A stretch of 64,000 nucleotides of DNA from the NCBI RefSeq assembly GCF_900155935.1, contig NZ_FTLW01000006.1:31976-95975 (forward strand), given 5' to 3'. This document shows, piece after piece, positions 26,287 to 37,869 of the stretch (the first letter of the stretch is position 1; each line of letters starts with the position of its first letter). The translations under genes were made by a program, and so were the position numbers. Source of the DNA: Solilutibacter tolerans (GTDB lineage Bacteria; Pseudomonadota; Gammaproteobacteria; Xanthomonadales; Xanthomonadaceae). Under the pieces are notes generated by a model. That model made no database searches. It was not told the origin of the DNA and saw only the letters and a program-made list of their open reading frames with translations.

Positions 26287-26574
26287 CCTCGTGTTCCTCG
26301 TTTTCCCTTCCCAGACACGCTTAACTACCTTATCGTCGCCAGCAATCCAGGGCCTTCGGCCGCCAATGGCACGGTGATACAGGATACGGTCGTCAGCGGG
26401 CTTTCCTGCACAGCCGCCACCTGCAGCACAACCACGGGGGGCGCGACCTGCCCTGGCGGCATCACGGCCCCCGCCGCCCTCTCCTTGGGAGCATTGCAGG
26501 CAGGGGGCTTGGCCATCACGACCTTCCCGCCGGGCAGCACCGTGACGCTAACGCTGACGTGCAGCGTCAACTGA
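26287..26574 (+). pseudogene. DUF11-domain surface protein remnant
   Basis: Between glmS and glmU an open frame, bounded upstream by TAG at 26284, encodes LNYLIVASNPGPSAANGTVI, close to the core of DUF11 domains (YTIVVTNNGPSAANGVTV in typical members), then SGLSCTAATCSTTTGGATCP and a β-rich end TVTLTLTCSVN. DUF11 repeats occur in large secreted adhesin-like proteins. Here only one incomplete repeat exists, without signal peptide, start context or anchor, so it is read as debris. It is transcribed against both flanking genes, if at all. Confidence 0.65.
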
Positions 26575-26603
26575 TTCCTCAGGCACTGCGCACGGCTGGC
26601 TGA

Positions 26604-27971
26604 TCAGCTCTTGGTCGGCCGGCGCCAGCCTTCCAACGTTTGCTGGCGGCCACGCGCGACAGTCAACGCATCCTCTGGTGCATCTTTGGTGATGACCGAG
26701 CCCGCGCCGATCGTCGCCCCAGCGCCAATCTTGACCGGCGCCACCAAGGCGCTGTTGGAGCCGATGAACGCGCCGTCGGCAATCACGGTGGTCGACTTGT
26801 TCACGCCGTCGTAGTTGCAGGTGATGGTGCCTGCACCGATGTTCACGCCTGCGCCCACCTCGGCATCGCCTATATAGCTCAAGTGATTGGCCTTGCTGGA
26901 TACGCCCAGCACCGACTTCTTCACCTCGACGAAGTTGCCGATGTGCACGCCATCCGCGAGCACGGTACCGGGACGAAGCCGGGCGAACGGGCCGATCATC
27001 ACCGCGCCTTCGGTGCGTGCACCTTCCAGATCAGAGTGCGCACGCACTTCCGTGCCCGGGCCGAGCACCACATCCTTCAAGCGGCAGAACGGGCCGATTT
27101 TCACGCCTTCGCCCAGCACCACCTCGCCTTCGAAGATGACGTCGACATCTACCTCGACGTCGCTCTCGGCGCGGACGGTGCCGCGCACATCCACACGCGC
27201 GGTGTCGGCAAAACGGATGCCCTGCACGCACAGCGCCTTGACCTCGCGGCGCTGGAAGGCGCGCTCGAGCTGCGCCAATTGCCACGGGTCATTCGCGCCT
27301 TCGGTTTCCATCGGGTCAGCGACATGGATCATTTCGGCGGCGGTGTATTCGTGTGCGGCCTGCGCAAAGACATCGGTCAGGTAGTACTCGCCCTGCGCAT
27401 TCTCATTGGAAAGATTCGCCAGCCAGCTCTTCAGTGCATTGCCATCCGCTGCAAGGATGCCGGTATTGATCGTGTTGATGCGACGGATTTCCGCATCGGC
27501 ATCCTTTTCTTCGACGATGGCACCGACATTGCCCTCGGCATCGCGGACGATGCGGCCATACCCGGTCGGGTTGTCCAGATCCGCCACCAGCACCGTCAAA
27601 CGCGCTTCCTTGGCCAGCAAATGACGCAGGGTATCGGGCGTGATCAGCGGCACATCGCCATACAGCACCAGGACGCGGGCACCATCGGGAATCTGATCAA
27701 TGACTTGTTGCACGGCATGACCGGTGCCCAATCGCTCGCGCTGCTCCGCCCATTGCAGGTCGGCCTGGTCGGCAAAGGCTTCACGTACTTGCTCACCCCC
27801 ATGCCCATACACCACGTGGATGCCGGCCGGCGTCAGCGCCCGCGCCGCATCGATCGCATGCGCCAGCATCGGGCGGCCGGCAATCTTCTGCAGCACCTTG
27901 GGGGTGCGGGACTTCATGCGCTTGCCCTCGCCGGCGGCGAGGATGACGACATGCAACGGGGCGTCGGTCAT
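26604..27971 (-). CDS. glmU: bifunctional UDP-GlcNAc pyrophosphorylase / GlcN-1-P acetyltransferase
   Basis: This 455-residue enzyme makes UDP-GlcNAc in two steps. The N-terminal half has the nucleotidyltransferase signature [18 protein letters not shown] and the later YGDVPLI. The C-terminal half is a left-handed β-helix of hexapeptide repeats ([31 protein letters not shown]). The ATG at 27971 gives the family N-terminus; an open upstream frame is not used. It is co-directional with glmS about 360 bases upstream of it. Confidence 0.96.
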   Translation of the reverse strand: MTDAPLHVVILAAGEGKRMKSRTPKVLQKIAGRPMLAHAIDAARALTPAGIHVVYGHGGEQVREAFADQADLQWAEQRERLGTGHAVQQVIDQIPDGARVLVLYGDVPLITPDTLRHLLAKEARLTVLVADLDNPTGYGRIVRDAEGNVGAIVEEKDADAEIRRINTINTGILAADGNALKSWLANLSNENAQGEYYLTDVFAQAAHEYTAAEMIHVADPMETEGANDPWQLAQLERAFQRREVKALCVQGIRFADTARVDVRGTVRAESDVEVDVDVIFEGEVVLGEGVKIGPFCRLKDVVLGPGTEVRAHSDLEGARTEGAVMIGPFARLRPGTVLADGVHIGNFVEVKKSVLGVSSKANHLSYIGDAEVGAGVNIGAGTITCNYDGVNKSTTVIADGAFIGSNSALVAPVKIGAGATIGAGSVITKDAPEDALTVARGRQQTLEGWRRPTKS

Positions 27972-28057
27972 GCGGAGTTTCCTGGTCTTTTCCGGGATTT
28001 TACGGGACGCGCTGCTACCATGCGGCACCTTATGGATATCGCCCGCCCCCAAGTCGA

Positions 28058-28456
28058 ATGACACTGCGCAAACACTTGGGTGGTTACACAGCCATCGGCC
28101 TGGTCCAGTGGGTGGTCGAATACGGTCTGATGTTGGCGCTCAGCGAGTGGGTGATGCCGGTCGCGCCCGCCAATGTCATCGGCCGCATCTGCGGCGCCAT
28201 GCTGGGCTTCTGGCTCAACGGGAAATGGACCTTCGCCGGCGACGACACGCACGTGGGTCGTCGCGCACTGCGACGCTTCGTGTTGATGTGGATCGGCCTG
28301 ACGGTCGTCAACACCTGGGCCGTGCACCTCATCGATGCTCATTTCGGCTTGCGCATGGCGCAGTTGTTGAAGCCGGCGGCAGACCTTGCCTCCGGTGCCA
28401 TCGGCTTCCTGCTTTCACGTCATTGGGTCTACAACAAGCCGGACAGCCACGCATGA
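28058..28456 (+). CDS. GtrA-like membrane protein
   Basis: This 132-residue protein has four transmembrane helices in the GtrA pattern, with [10 protein letters not shown] between helices 2 and 3 and [10 protein letters not shown] at the end. GtrA proteins are thought to flip lipid-linked sugars for cell-surface polysaccharides. It is divergent from glmU with an 86-base gap and ends one base before a terminator. Confidence 0.85.
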   Translation: MTLRKHLGGYTAIGLVQWVVEYGLMLALSEWVMPVAPANVIGRICGAMLGFWLNGKWTFAGDDTHVGRRALRRFVLMWIGLTVVNTWAVHLIDAHFGLRMAQLLKPAADLASGAIGFLLSRHWVYNKPDSHA

Positions 28457-28483
28457 AAAAACCGGCGCAAGGCCGGTTTCTTC
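28457..28483. terminator. terminator between gtrA-like gene and atpC
   Basis: Stem AAACCGGC-GCAA-GGCCGGTTT flanked by A-rich and T-rich sides serves the convergent genes. Confidence 0.75.
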
Positions 28484-28504
28484 GTTGAACACTGCCGCAA
28501 GGAC

Positions 28505-28936
28505 TCAGTGCTTGAGGTTCTTGCGCAGGCGCTCCAGCGCCGCCAACTGGGCGCTGACTTCGGCCAGACGCTTCTGCGCTTCGACGATTTCCATCGCCTC
28601 GCCACGGCCCTGCAGGATGCGCTCGGCTTCTTCCTTGGCTGCGCGAACCGCCGCCTCGTCGATGTCCTGCGCGCGCACGGCGGTGTCGGCCAGCACGGTC
28701 ACGACTTCCGGCTGCACTTCCAGCATGCCGCCCGAGATCGCAAAGTCCAGATGCTCGCCGGACGGCGTGGTCACCACGACCTTGCCGGGCTTCAGACGCG
28801 TGATCAGTGGCGCGTGCTTGGGCGCGATGCCCAGCTCGCCGACTTCACCGGTGGCCACGACCAGCACGGCCTCACCGGAGTAGATCTGCGCTTCAGCGCT
28901 GACGATGTCGCAGCGGATGGTGGTCTCGCTAGCCAT
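28505..28936 (-). CDS. atpC: ATP synthase epsilon subunit
   Basis: The 143-residue epsilon subunit has the N-terminal β-sandwich ([34 protein letters not shown]) and a C-terminal helical hairpin (ALERLRKNL). It is part of the F1 rotor and inhibits wasteful ATP hydrolysis. It is the last gene of the atp operon, 33 bases after atpD. Confidence 0.95.
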   Translation of the reverse strand: MASETTIRCDIVSAEAQIYSGEAVLVVATGEVGELGIAPKHAPLITRLKPGKVVVTTPSGEHLDFAISGGMLEVQPEVVTVLADTAVRAQDIDEAAVRAAKEEAERILQGRGEAMEIVEAQKRLAEVSAQLAALERLRKNLKH

Positions 28937-28969
28937 GCAGTTCTCCGATTAACTCTCAGTTCGCGGCGA

Positions 28970-30436
<1,467 letters not shown>

Positions 30437-31303
30437 TCAGACCGCTGCCGCGCCGCCGACGATTTCCGAAATTTCTTGGGTGATGGCCGCCTGGCGGGCC
30501 TTGTTGTAGACCAGGTTCAGCGTGCCGATCAGCTTGGTGGCGTTGTCCGATGCGGCCTTCATCGCCACCATGCGGGCGGCGTGCTCGCTGGCGACGTTTT
30601 CCATGACGGCCTGGTACACCAGCGACTCGACGTAACGGGTCATCAGGTGCTCCAGCACCGTTTGCGCGTCGGGTTCGTAGATGTAGTCCCAGCTGTGACG
30701 GCCCATCTGGGCATCGGCCGGGGGCAGCGGCAGCAGCTGGTCGAACGCCGCGCGCTGGGTCATGGTGTTGACGAAGTCGTTGTAGCAAAGGAACACGCGG
30801 TCGACGTTGCCGGCGTCATACGCATCCAGCATCACCTTGATCACGCCGATGAGTTGTTCGACGTGCGGCGTGTCGCCCAGGTGCGTGACCGTAGCCAGCA
30901 TGTTGACCTTGATGCGGCGGAAGAACACCGAGGCCTTCTGGCCGATGGTGACGATGTCAACTTCCACGCCCTGCTCGTGCCACTTGCGGATCTCGCCCAG
31001 CAGCTTGCGGAACAGGTTGTTGTTGAGGCCGCCAGCCAGGCCGCGGTCCGAGGACACGACGATGTAGCCGACGCGCTTGACGCCCTCGCGCTCCACCATC
31101 CACGGATGCACGTAATCGGTGCCGTTGGCCTGCGCCACGTGGCCGATCAACTGCTTCATCGCACGCGCATACGGGCGCGAAGCCTTCATGCGCTCCTGCG
31201 CCTTGCGGATCTTGGAGGCCGAGACCATTTCCAGCGCACGCGTCACCTTGCGGGTGTTCTGCACCGACTTGATCTTGGATTTGATTTCGCGTCCGCCTGC
31301 CAT
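30437..31303 (-). CDS. atpG: ATP synthase gamma subunit
   Basis: The 288-residue central stalk subunit starts [20 protein letters not shown] and ends in [20 protein letters not shown], the two antiparallel helices that rotate inside the alpha3beta3 ring. The segment [12 protein letters not shown] is typical. It lies between atpA and atpD. Confidence 0.96.
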   Translation of the reverse strand: MAGGREIKSKIKSVQNTRKVTRALEMVSASKIRKAQERMKASRPYARAMKQLIGHVAQANGTDYVHPWMVEREGVKRVGYIVVSSDRGLAGGLNNNLFRKLLGEIRKWHEQGVEVDIVTIGQKASVFFRRIKVNMLATVTHLGDTPHVEQLIGVIKVMLDAYDAGNVDRVFLCYNDFVNTMTQRAAFDQLLPLPPADAQMGRHSWDYIYEPDAQTVLEHLMTRYVESLVYQAVMENVASEHAARMVAMKAASDNATKLIGTLNLVYNKARQAAITQEISEIVGGAAAV

Positions 31304-31381
31304 CTCTTTTCTCGTGAGGGCGGGCCAAGCCCGCCGTTTCGATTGAGTTCGTCGTCTTGGGGCCTAAGCCGCCTTGATGAC

Positions 31382-32932
31382 TTACCAGGTGCCCGTCTTG
31401 GCGAAGTCTTCGATGCCACGCTTGAACGCAGCTTCGAGCTCGTCGTTCCAGTCGCCGGTCTCGTCGATCTTCTGCATGGTGTCGGCCATGCTGTTGGCGA
31501 AGTGCGCCTGCAGGCCTTCCTCGAAGGCGCCGACCTTGGACACCGGCACGTCATCCATGTAGCCCTTGTCGGCGGCGTAGATCGACAGCGCCTGCTGGGC
31601 GACCGACATCGGCAGGTACTGCTTCTGCTTCATCAGTTCGGTCACGCGCTGGCCGCGCTCGAGCTGCTTGCGGGTCGCATCATCCAGGTCCGAAGCGAAC
31701 TGCGCGAACGCCGCCAGCTCACGGTACTGGGCGAGCGCGATACGAATACCGCCCGACAGCTTCTTCATGATCTTGGTCTGGGCGGCGCCACCGACGCGCG
31801 AGACCGAGATACCGGCGTTCACGGCCGGACGGATACCGGCGTTGAAGAGGTCCGTTTCCAAGAAGATCTGGCCGTCGGTGATCGAGATCACGTTGGTCGG
31901 CACGAACGCGGACACGTCACCGGCCTGCGTTTCGATGATCGGCAGCGCGGTCAGCGAACCGGTCTTGCCCTTCACGGCGCCGTTGGTGAACTTCTCGACG
32001 TACTCTTCCGACACGCGGGCTGCACGTTCCAGCAAGCGGCTGTGCAGGTAGAACACGTCACCCGGGTAGGCTTCGCGGCCCGGCGGGCGCTTGAGCAGCA
32101 GCGAGATCTGGCGGTAGGCCACGGCCTGCTTGGACAGATCGTCGTAGATGATCAGGGCGTCTTCGCCACGATCACGGAAGTATTCGCCCATCGCGCAGCC
32201 GGAGTAGGCAGCGATGAAGTTCATCGCGGCCGATTCGGAGGCCGAAGCCGCCACGACGGTCGTGTACGCCATCGCGCCGGTTTCTTCCAGCTTGCGGACG
32301 ATGCCGGCGATGGTCGAGTTCTTCTGGCCGATCGCGACGTAGATGCACTTCACGCCCGAGTGCTTCTGGTTGATGATCGTGTCGATCGCCACCGCGGTCT
32401 TGCCGGTCTGGCGGTCGCCGATGATCAGCTCACGCTGGCCACGGCCGATCGGGATCATGCTGTCGATGGACTTGTAACCGGTCTGCAGCGGCTGCGACAC
32501 CGACTTGCGCCAGATCACGCCCGGGGCGATGGCTTCCACCGGCGCCGAGGTCTTGGCATCGATCGGGCCCTTGCCGTCGATCGCTTCGCCCAGCGCGTTC
32601 ACCACGCGGCCCAGCAGTTCCGGACCAGTCGGCACTTCGAGGATGCGGCCGGTGGTCTTGGCCACGTCGCCTTCGCGCAGGTGCTCGTAGTCACCCAGCA
32701 CCACGGCGCCGACCGAATCGCGCTCCAGGTTCAGCGCCAGGGCGAAAGTGTTGCCCGGCAGTTCGATCATTTCGCCCTGCATCGCGTCGGCGAGGCCGTA
32801 GATGCGCACGATGCCGTCGGACACGCTGGTCACGGTGCCTTCGTTGCGCGCTTCCGAGCCCAGCTTGACCTGCTCGATGCGGTTCTTGATCAGTTCGCTG
32901 ATTTCGGACGGGTTGAGCGTCGTGGTAGCCAT
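31382..32932 (-). CDS. atpA: ATP synthase alpha subunit
   Basis: The 516-residue alpha subunit has Walker [10 protein letters not shown], the [20 protein letters not shown] segment, and [15 protein letters not shown] [12 protein letters not shown]. It forms the non-catalytic sites of F1. A 75-base gap separates it from atpH, the largest within the structural part of the operon. Confidence 0.97.
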   Translation of the reverse strand: MATTTLNPSEISELIKNRIEQVKLGSEARNEGTVTSVSDGIVRIYGLADAMQGEMIELPGNTFALALNLERDSVGAVVLGDYEHLREGDVAKTTGRILEVPTGPELLGRVVNALGEAIDGKGPIDAKTSAPVEAIAPGVIWRKSVSQPLQTGYKSIDSMIPIGRGQRELIIGDRQTGKTAVAIDTIINQKHSGVKCIYVAIGQKNSTIAGIVRKLEETGAMAYTTVVAASASESAAMNFIAAYSGCAMGEYFRDRGEDALIIYDDLSKQAVAYRQISLLLKRPPGREAYPGDVFYLHSRLLERAARVSEEYVEKFTNGAVKGKTGSLTALPIIETQAGDVSAFVPTNVISITDGQIFLETDLFNAGIRPAVNAGISVSRVGGAAQTKIMKKLSGGIRIALAQYRELAAFAQFASDLDDATRKQLERGQRVTELMKQKQYLPMSVAQQALSIYAADKGYMDDVPVSKVGAFEEGLQAHFANSMADTMQKIDETGDWNDELEAAFKRGIEDFAKTGTW

Positions 32933-33007
32933 GTTGGTTTCCTGTAGAGCGAGCCTGGACCCGCCGTGTGAATCAATGTGTTTGTGCGATGCGAGCCGTG
33001 GCCCGCC

Positions 33008-33535
33008 TTACTGTGTCAAAGCGGCTTCAAGACGCGCCAGCTTGCCCTTGACCGAGCCATCGATGACGACGTCGCCGGCATCGATCACCGCGCCGCCGAT
33101 CAACGAAGCATCCACGCCGGTTTCGACTTCGACTTCGCGACCGAAACGGCGCTTGAGCGCAGCCGTCAGGTTTTCCAGCTCCGCGTCGGACATCGGTGCG
33201 GCCGAGGTGATCTTGGCGCGCACGATCTGCTCGGCTTCCGCGCGGAACTGCTCGAACAAGCCCGCAATTTCCGGCAGCAGCTTCATGCGACCGTTTTGCG
33301 CCAACAGACCCAGGAAACCGCGCACGGCTCCGGTGGTCTGCTCTGGCGAGAGCAAAGCGACGGCGTCGGCGCGGGTCAGGCGTGGATCGCCCAGCAGGCC
33401 ATCCACTTTCGGATCGGCGGCCACGCGGGCAGCAAATGCCAGTGCCTGTGACCAATAGCCGGTGCTGCCGGTTTCGCGCGCAACCTGGTAGGCAGCACGG
33501 GCGTAGGGACGGGCAAGCGTCAGCGTCTGGCTCAT
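33008..33535 (-). CDS. atpH: ATP synthase delta subunit
   Basis: The 175-residue delta subunit links F1 to the b-subunit stator. It starts at the ATG 33535 (MSQTLTLARPYARAAYQVAR), one base from the atpF stop; an open frame further upstream lies inside atpF. The C-terminal GGAVIDAGDVVIDGSVKGKL is typical. Confidence 0.94.
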   Translation of the reverse strand: MSQTLTLARPYARAAYQVARETGSTGYWSQALAFAARVAADPKVDGLLGDPRLTRADAVALLSPEQTTGAVRGFLGLLAQNGRMKLLPEIAGLFEQFRAEAEQIVRAKITSAAPMSDAELENLTAALKRRFGREVEVETGVDASLIGGAVIDAGDVVIDGSVKGKLARLEAALTQ

Positions 33536-33536
33536 G

Positions 33537-34007
33537 TCAGATCTCGGCAGCCAATTCGTCCAGCAACGCCTTGTGCGCAGCCGGGTCAATTTCGCGGCGG
33601 ATCAGCTTCTCGGCGCCACTGACAGCCAGCTGCGACACCTGCTTGCGCAGGTCTTCGCGCGCACGGTTGGCGCTGGCGGCGATGTCGGCTTCGACGATGG
33701 CCTTCTGACGCACGCCTTCCTCGATCGCGTCGTGGCGCGCGGCCTCGACGATCTGGTTGGCACGCTGGTGGGCCTGTTCGATGATCTCGTTGGCCTTGCT
33801 GCGGGCAGCCTTCAGCTCTTCGTTCGCACGTGCTTCCGCGTCGGCGAGCGCTTTCTGGCTGTTGTCCGCGGCAGCGAGGCCTTCGGCGATCTTCTTCTGG
33901 CGCTCCTCGATCGCGGCCAGCAGCGGCGGCCAGATCTTGGTGGCGATCAGCCAGATCAACGCGAAAAACGCGATGGACTGGGCGATGAGGGTGAGACCAA
34001 TGTTCAT
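33537..34007 (-). CDS. atpF: ATP synthase b subunit
   Basis: The 156-residue subunit has one N-terminal transmembrane helix ([20 protein letters not shown] at its end) and a long charged helix rich in Ala, Glu and Lys that dimerises as the peripheral stalk. It sits between atpE and atpH. Confidence 0.95.
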   Translation of the reverse strand: MNIGLTLIAQSIAFFALIWLIATKIWPPLLAAIEERQKKIAEGLAAADNSQKALADAEARANEELKAARSKANEIIEQAHQRANQIVEAARHDAIEEGVRQKAIVEADIAASANRAREDLRKQVSQLAVSGAEKLIRREIDPAAHKALLDELAAEI

Positions 34008-34102
34008 AACGGTATCTCGTCAGTTTCTGCGGTCATCGCGTCTTGGACGCGGTGTTCAAGCAGGCGCGCCGGAAGTTCCGCCGCGCCTTGACTTGCCCGA
34101 GA

Positions 34103-34417
<315 letters not shown>

Positions 34418-34460
34418 TTACAAAAGTTGAAAGGGAACAGCGATGAGGTGAAACGAAGAA

Positions 34461-35267
34461 TCAGTGGCCGTCGTCTTCGACGAGGCTGAGGTAGACGATC
34501 GACAACATCATGAAGATGAAGGCCTGCAACGGGATGACCAGCAGGTGGAAGATCATCCAGCCCAGGCCGAATGCCGCACCACCAAACATGCCAAGGATGC
34601 TGGCACCGCCAAGCACCCAGATCAGCAGGAACACGATCTCGCCGCCGAACATGTTGCCGAACAGTCGCATCGCCAACGAAATCGGCTTGGACAGCCATTC
34701 GACGATGTTGAGGATGAGGTTGAACGGGACCATCCACTTACCGAAGGGATGGAACAGGAATTCCTTGGTCATTCCGCCGAAGCCTTTGGCTTTCAGCGCG
34801 AAGAAGATCATCAGGAAGAACACGCTGATCGACATGCCCAGGGTGGCATTGACGTCGGCGGTCGGGACCGGCTTCCAGTAGTGGATGCCCAGCAGCTCAA
34901 GCGGCTTGGCGATGAAATCGGCCGGGATCATCTTGATGAGGTTCATCAGGAGGATCCAGAAGAAGATGGTGATGGCGATCGGCGTCACCAGCTTGGACTT
35001 GCCGTGGTAGGTGTCCTTCACCTGGGTGTGGACGAACTCCAGGCAAATCTCCACGAAGGCCTGCCACTTGCCCGGCACACCGGCAGTTGGCTTGCGCACG
35101 GCCAGCCAGAACAGAAACACCATGAACAAGCCGGTCAGCACCGCGGTCACGAACGTGTCCACGTGCAACGTCATGAAATCGCCACCGCCGAAGCTATGGG
35201 TCAGGTTCTTGAGGTGGTGCTGGATGTATTCGGTCGGCGTCAGTTCGCCAACTTTTTCGGGAGCCAT
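34461..35267 (-). CDS. atpB: ATP synthase a subunit
   Basis: The 268-residue membrane subunit has the essential Arg in PISLAMRLFGNMFGGEI and several hydrophobic helices that form the proton half-channels. The start ATG 35267 overlaps the last base of the atpI stop codon (TGATG). A longer open frame upstream is inside atpI. Confidence 0.95.
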   Translation of the reverse strand: MAPEKVGELTPTEYIQHHLKNLTHSFGGGDFMTLHVDTFVTAVLTGLFMVFLFWLAVRKPTAGVPGKWQAFVEICLEFVHTQVKDTYHGKSKLVTPIAITIFFWILLMNLIKMIPADFIAKPLELLGIHYWKPVPTADVNATLGMSISVFFLMIFFALKAKGFGGMTKEFLFHPFGKWMVPFNLILNIVEWLSKPISLAMRLFGNMFGGEIVFLLIWVLGGASILGMFGGAAFGLGWMIFHLLVIPLQAFIFMMLSIVYLSLVEDDGH

Positions 35268-35662
35268 CACGGGTTGGAATTCCTGACTGTTTGGAACGAC
35301 ACGGTCACTACATAGGCAATCAACGCCGCCAGCACGCCCAGGAGCAAGGCGGCGGGCGGAAGGTTCCACACCGCGGCCGCGCCGATCATCACCACCAGGA
35401 ATACCCCCCAGCGAATGACGATGCCTGCAAACCAGCGCACCAGCACGACGTTGGCGGGCGCGACGCCCTCGGTCAGCGCGATGCGCGAGGCCAACCAGCT
35501 CCCCAGCACAATCGCCACGCCGCCGATGGCGACGCCCAGACCGAAGCGCAAGCCCTGCGGCGCCAACAAACCGGCAACCACGGCGACCAGCGCCACCACC
35601 AACATCTGCCGCAAGGCGGCCTGTCTCACCATCCGCTTGGATCGGGCGACTGGATCGAACAC
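35267..35662 (-). CDS. atpI: ATP synthase subunit I
   Basis: The 131-residue protein with four hydrophobic segments starts the operon, as atpI does. It helps assemble the c-ring and is poorly conserved, so the assignment rests mainly on location, length and helix pattern. Its stop shares a base with the atpB start. Confidence 0.85.
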   Translation of the reverse strand: MFDPVARSKRMVRQAALRQMLVVALVAVVAGLLAPQGLRFGLGVAIGGVAIVLGSWLASRIALTEGVAPANVVLVRWFAGIVIRWGVFLVVMIGAAAVWNLPPAALLLGVLAALIAYVVTVSFQTVRNSNP

Positions 35663-35842
35663 TGGCTTCCCTACGACGACGTATGCCGAGCGAAACCGCC
35701 CGACTTAGCTTTGAAAGTATAGCAGGCGTGAAATTTGCGGGGCAACCCGGGAGGCCGTTCAGATTGGGCCGCATGCGCGATTTTTGACGCCTATCGAGAC
35801 AAGCGCTGCAAACGATTGGACAAGCCAGCCCGTCTGCCTTTA

Positions 35843-35861
35843 AATGAGAATGATTCTCATC
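35843..35861. promoter_or_regulatory. Fur box upstream of the DUF2061 gene
   Basis: AATGAGAATGATTCTCATC is a near-perfect inverted repeat (ATGAGAA-T-GATTCTCAT) matching the GATAATGATAATCATTATC type Fur consensus with typical Lysobacteraceae/Xanthomonas-style substitutions. It is 12 bases upstream of the ATG of the next gene. Confidence 0.75.
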
Positions 35862-35872
35862 GGAGTCGCATC

Positions 35873-36079
35873 ATGACCAAGACCCTCAGCTTCGCCGGCG
35901 TGCATTTCTGCGTCGCCTTCCTGGTCGGCTGGGCGATGACCGGCAGCCTGTGGGTGGGCGGCGCGCTCGCGCTGGTCGAACCGGCTTGCAACACCGTCGC
36001 CTTCCACTTCCACGAAAAGGTGTGGACGCGCATCGAGGCGCGACGCAACCTAACGTCTACGCCCCGCATCGCCGCCTGA
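35873..36079 (+). CDS. DUF2061 small membrane protein
   Basis: This 68-residue protein has two transmembrane helices: VHFCVAFLVGWAMTGSLWVG and GALALVEPACNTVAFHFHE, the latter containing the family's E-P...N pattern. It is probably iron-repressed through the Fur box. Its function is unknown. The ATG at 35873 is chosen over open upstream frame lacking resemblance; the stop lies two bases from the convergent lpdA stop. Confidence 0.8.
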   Translation: MTKTLSFAGVHFCVAFLVGWAMTGSLWVGGALALVEPACNTVAFHFHEKVWTRIEARRNLTSTPRIAA

Positions 36080-36081
36080 GG

Positions 36082-37869
36082 TTATTTCTTCTTCGGGATG
36101 TAGAGGTCGGTGATGGTGCCGTCGAACACTTCCGCGGCCATGCCCACCGATTCGCCCAGCGTCGGATGCGGATGGATGGTGTGGCCGATGTCGGCGACTT
36201 CCGCGCCCATCTCGATGGCCAACGCCACTTCGCTGATCAGCTCACCCGCATGCACGCCGACGATGCCGCCGCCGATCACCCGATGCGTGGCCTCATCGAA
36301 CACCAGCTTGGTGAAGCCTTCGGTACGGCCCAAGCCAATTGCGCGGCCTGATGCGGCCCACGGGAATTTGCCGACGCCGATCTTCAAGCCTTTTTCTTTC
36401 GCTTCGGTTTCGGTGACACCGACCCACGCGATTTCCGGATCGGTATAGGCGACCGACGGAATCACCCGCGCGACCCAACTCTTCTTCTCGCCGGCCGCGA
36501 CTTCCGCCGCCAGCTTGCCTTCGTGCGTCGCCTTGTGCGCCAGCATCGGCTGGCCGACCAAGTCACCGATCGCGAATATGTGCGGCACGTTGGTGCGCAT
36601 CTGGTCATCGACCGGGATCAAGCCGCGCTCACCCACGTTGACGCCGGCCTTGTCCGCAGCCAGCTTACCGCCGTTCGCGCTGCGACCCACGGCGACCAAC
36701 ACGCGATCAAACTGCTTGGTGCCGGGAATGCTGTCCCCTTCGAATATGCAGACGATGCCGTTCTTCTGTGCCTTCGCCTCCACCACCTTGGTCTTGAGAT
36801 GCACATTGACGCCCTGCGCCTTCAGGCGCGAGGCGAGCGGCTTGACCAGATCGGCATCGGCACCCGGGATCAGTTGCGGCGCCAGTTCGACCACCGTGAC
36901 CTCGCTGCCCAGGCCGCGATACACCGTCGCCATTTCAAGACCAATAATGCCGCCGCCGACCACCAGCAACTTTTTGGGCACTTCTGCCAACTCAAGCGCA
37001 TCGGTCGAATCCATCACCCGCGCGTCGTCCCACGGGAAGCCCGGCAACTTCACCGCTTGCGAGCCCGCGGCGATGATGCAGTGCTGGAAACGCAGCAACT
37101 GCGTCTTGCCATCACCGCCGGTGATGATGAGTTCATTGGGCGATACGAACGTGGCCACGCCCTGCACACTGCGCACCTTGCGTTGCTTGGCCATGCCGGC
37201 CAGGCCCTTGGTCAGCTGGCCGACGACTTTCTCCTTGTAAGCACGCAGTTTGTCGATGTCGATCTTGGGCTTGGCAAACGTCACGCCAAAGTCGCTGGCG
37301 TGCGCCGCGGCATCGATGACTTCGGCGGCGTGCAAGAGCGCCTTGGACGGTATGCAGCCCACGTTGAGGCACACGCCGCCCAGGGTGTCGTAACGTTCGA
37401 TGATCACCGTGTCGAGACCCAAATCCGCCGCGCGAAACGCCGCGGTGTAACCACCAGGACCTGCGCCAATCACGACCATCTGACATTCGATGTCGGCTTG
37501 TTTACCGCTGGACGCCGCGGCTTGCGGTGCGGGCCTCGTCTCGGCTGCCGGCGCAACGGCTGGCTTGGGTGCTTCGGCTTTCGGCGCCTCGGGTTTGGCC
37601 TCGGCAACTGCGGCCGGCGCATCGCCCACCCCTTCGACCTCGATCACCGCAACCACGTCGCCTTCGGACAGTTTGTCTCCTAGCTTCACGCGCAGCTCTT
37701 TCACCACGCCCGCGGTGCTGGAGGGCACTTCCATCGTCGCTTTGTCGGATTCGAGCGTGACAAGACCTTGGTCTTTCGTCACCACATCACCCGGTTTGAC
37801 CAGGATTTCGATCACCGGAACATCGGCATCGCTGCCAATATCGGGGACGCGTACTTCAGTCGTTGCCAT
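36082..37869 (-). CDS. lpdA: dihydrolipoamide dehydrogenase with N-terminal lipoyl domain
   Basis: This 595-residue E3 has an N-terminal lipoyl domain (about 1-75, ESDKATMEVP with the lipoylated Lys), a Pro/Ala-rich linker, then the FAD domain VVIGAGPGGYTAAFRAADLG and the redox pair in GGVCLNVGCIPSKAL. It reoxidises dihydrolipoyl groups of the pyruvate dehydrogenase complex using NAD+. The last gene of an aceF-mscS-lpdA run; its start lies inside the 3' end of mscS (14-base overlap). Confidence 0.95.
   Translation of the reverse strand: MATTEVRVPDIGSDADVPVIEILVKPGDVVTKDQGLVTLESDKATMEVPSSTAGVVKELRVKLGDKLSEGDVVAVIEVEGVGDAPAAVAEAKPEAPKAEAPKPAVAPAAETRPAPQAAASSGKQADIECQMVVIGAGPGGYTAAFRAADLGLDTVIIERYDTLGGVCLNVGCIPSKALLHAAEVIDAAAHASDFGVTFAKPKIDIDKLRAYKEKVVGQLTKGLAGMAKQRKVRSVQGVATFVSPNELIITGGDGKTQLLRFQHCIIAAGSQAVKLPGFPWDDARVMDSTDALELAEVPKKLLVVGGGIIGLEMATVYRGLGSEVTVVELAPQLIPGADADLVKPLASRLKAQGVNVHLKTKVVEAKAQKNGIVCIFEGDSIPGTKQFDRVLVAVGRSANGGKLAADKAGVNVGERGLIPVDDQMRTNVPHIFAIGDLVGQPMLAHKATHEGKLAAEVAAGEKKSWVARVIPSVAYTDPEIAWVGVTETEAKEKGLKIGVGKFPWAASGRAIGLGRTEGFTKLVFDEATHRVIGGGIVGVHAGELISEVALAIEMGAEVADIGHTIHPHPTLGESVGMAAEVFDGTITDLYIPKKK

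Noticed and set aside
26640..28061. A 473-codon forward frame across glmU.
   Set aside because: Antisense shadow of glmU; no domain.
30476..32947. An 823-codon open frame on the forward strand opposite atpG and atpA.
   Set aside because: It is the complement of highly conserved ATP synthase genes in a GC-rich genome with a strong codon bias; the encoded sequence is rich in Arg, His, Asp and Val without domain pattern or plausible start.
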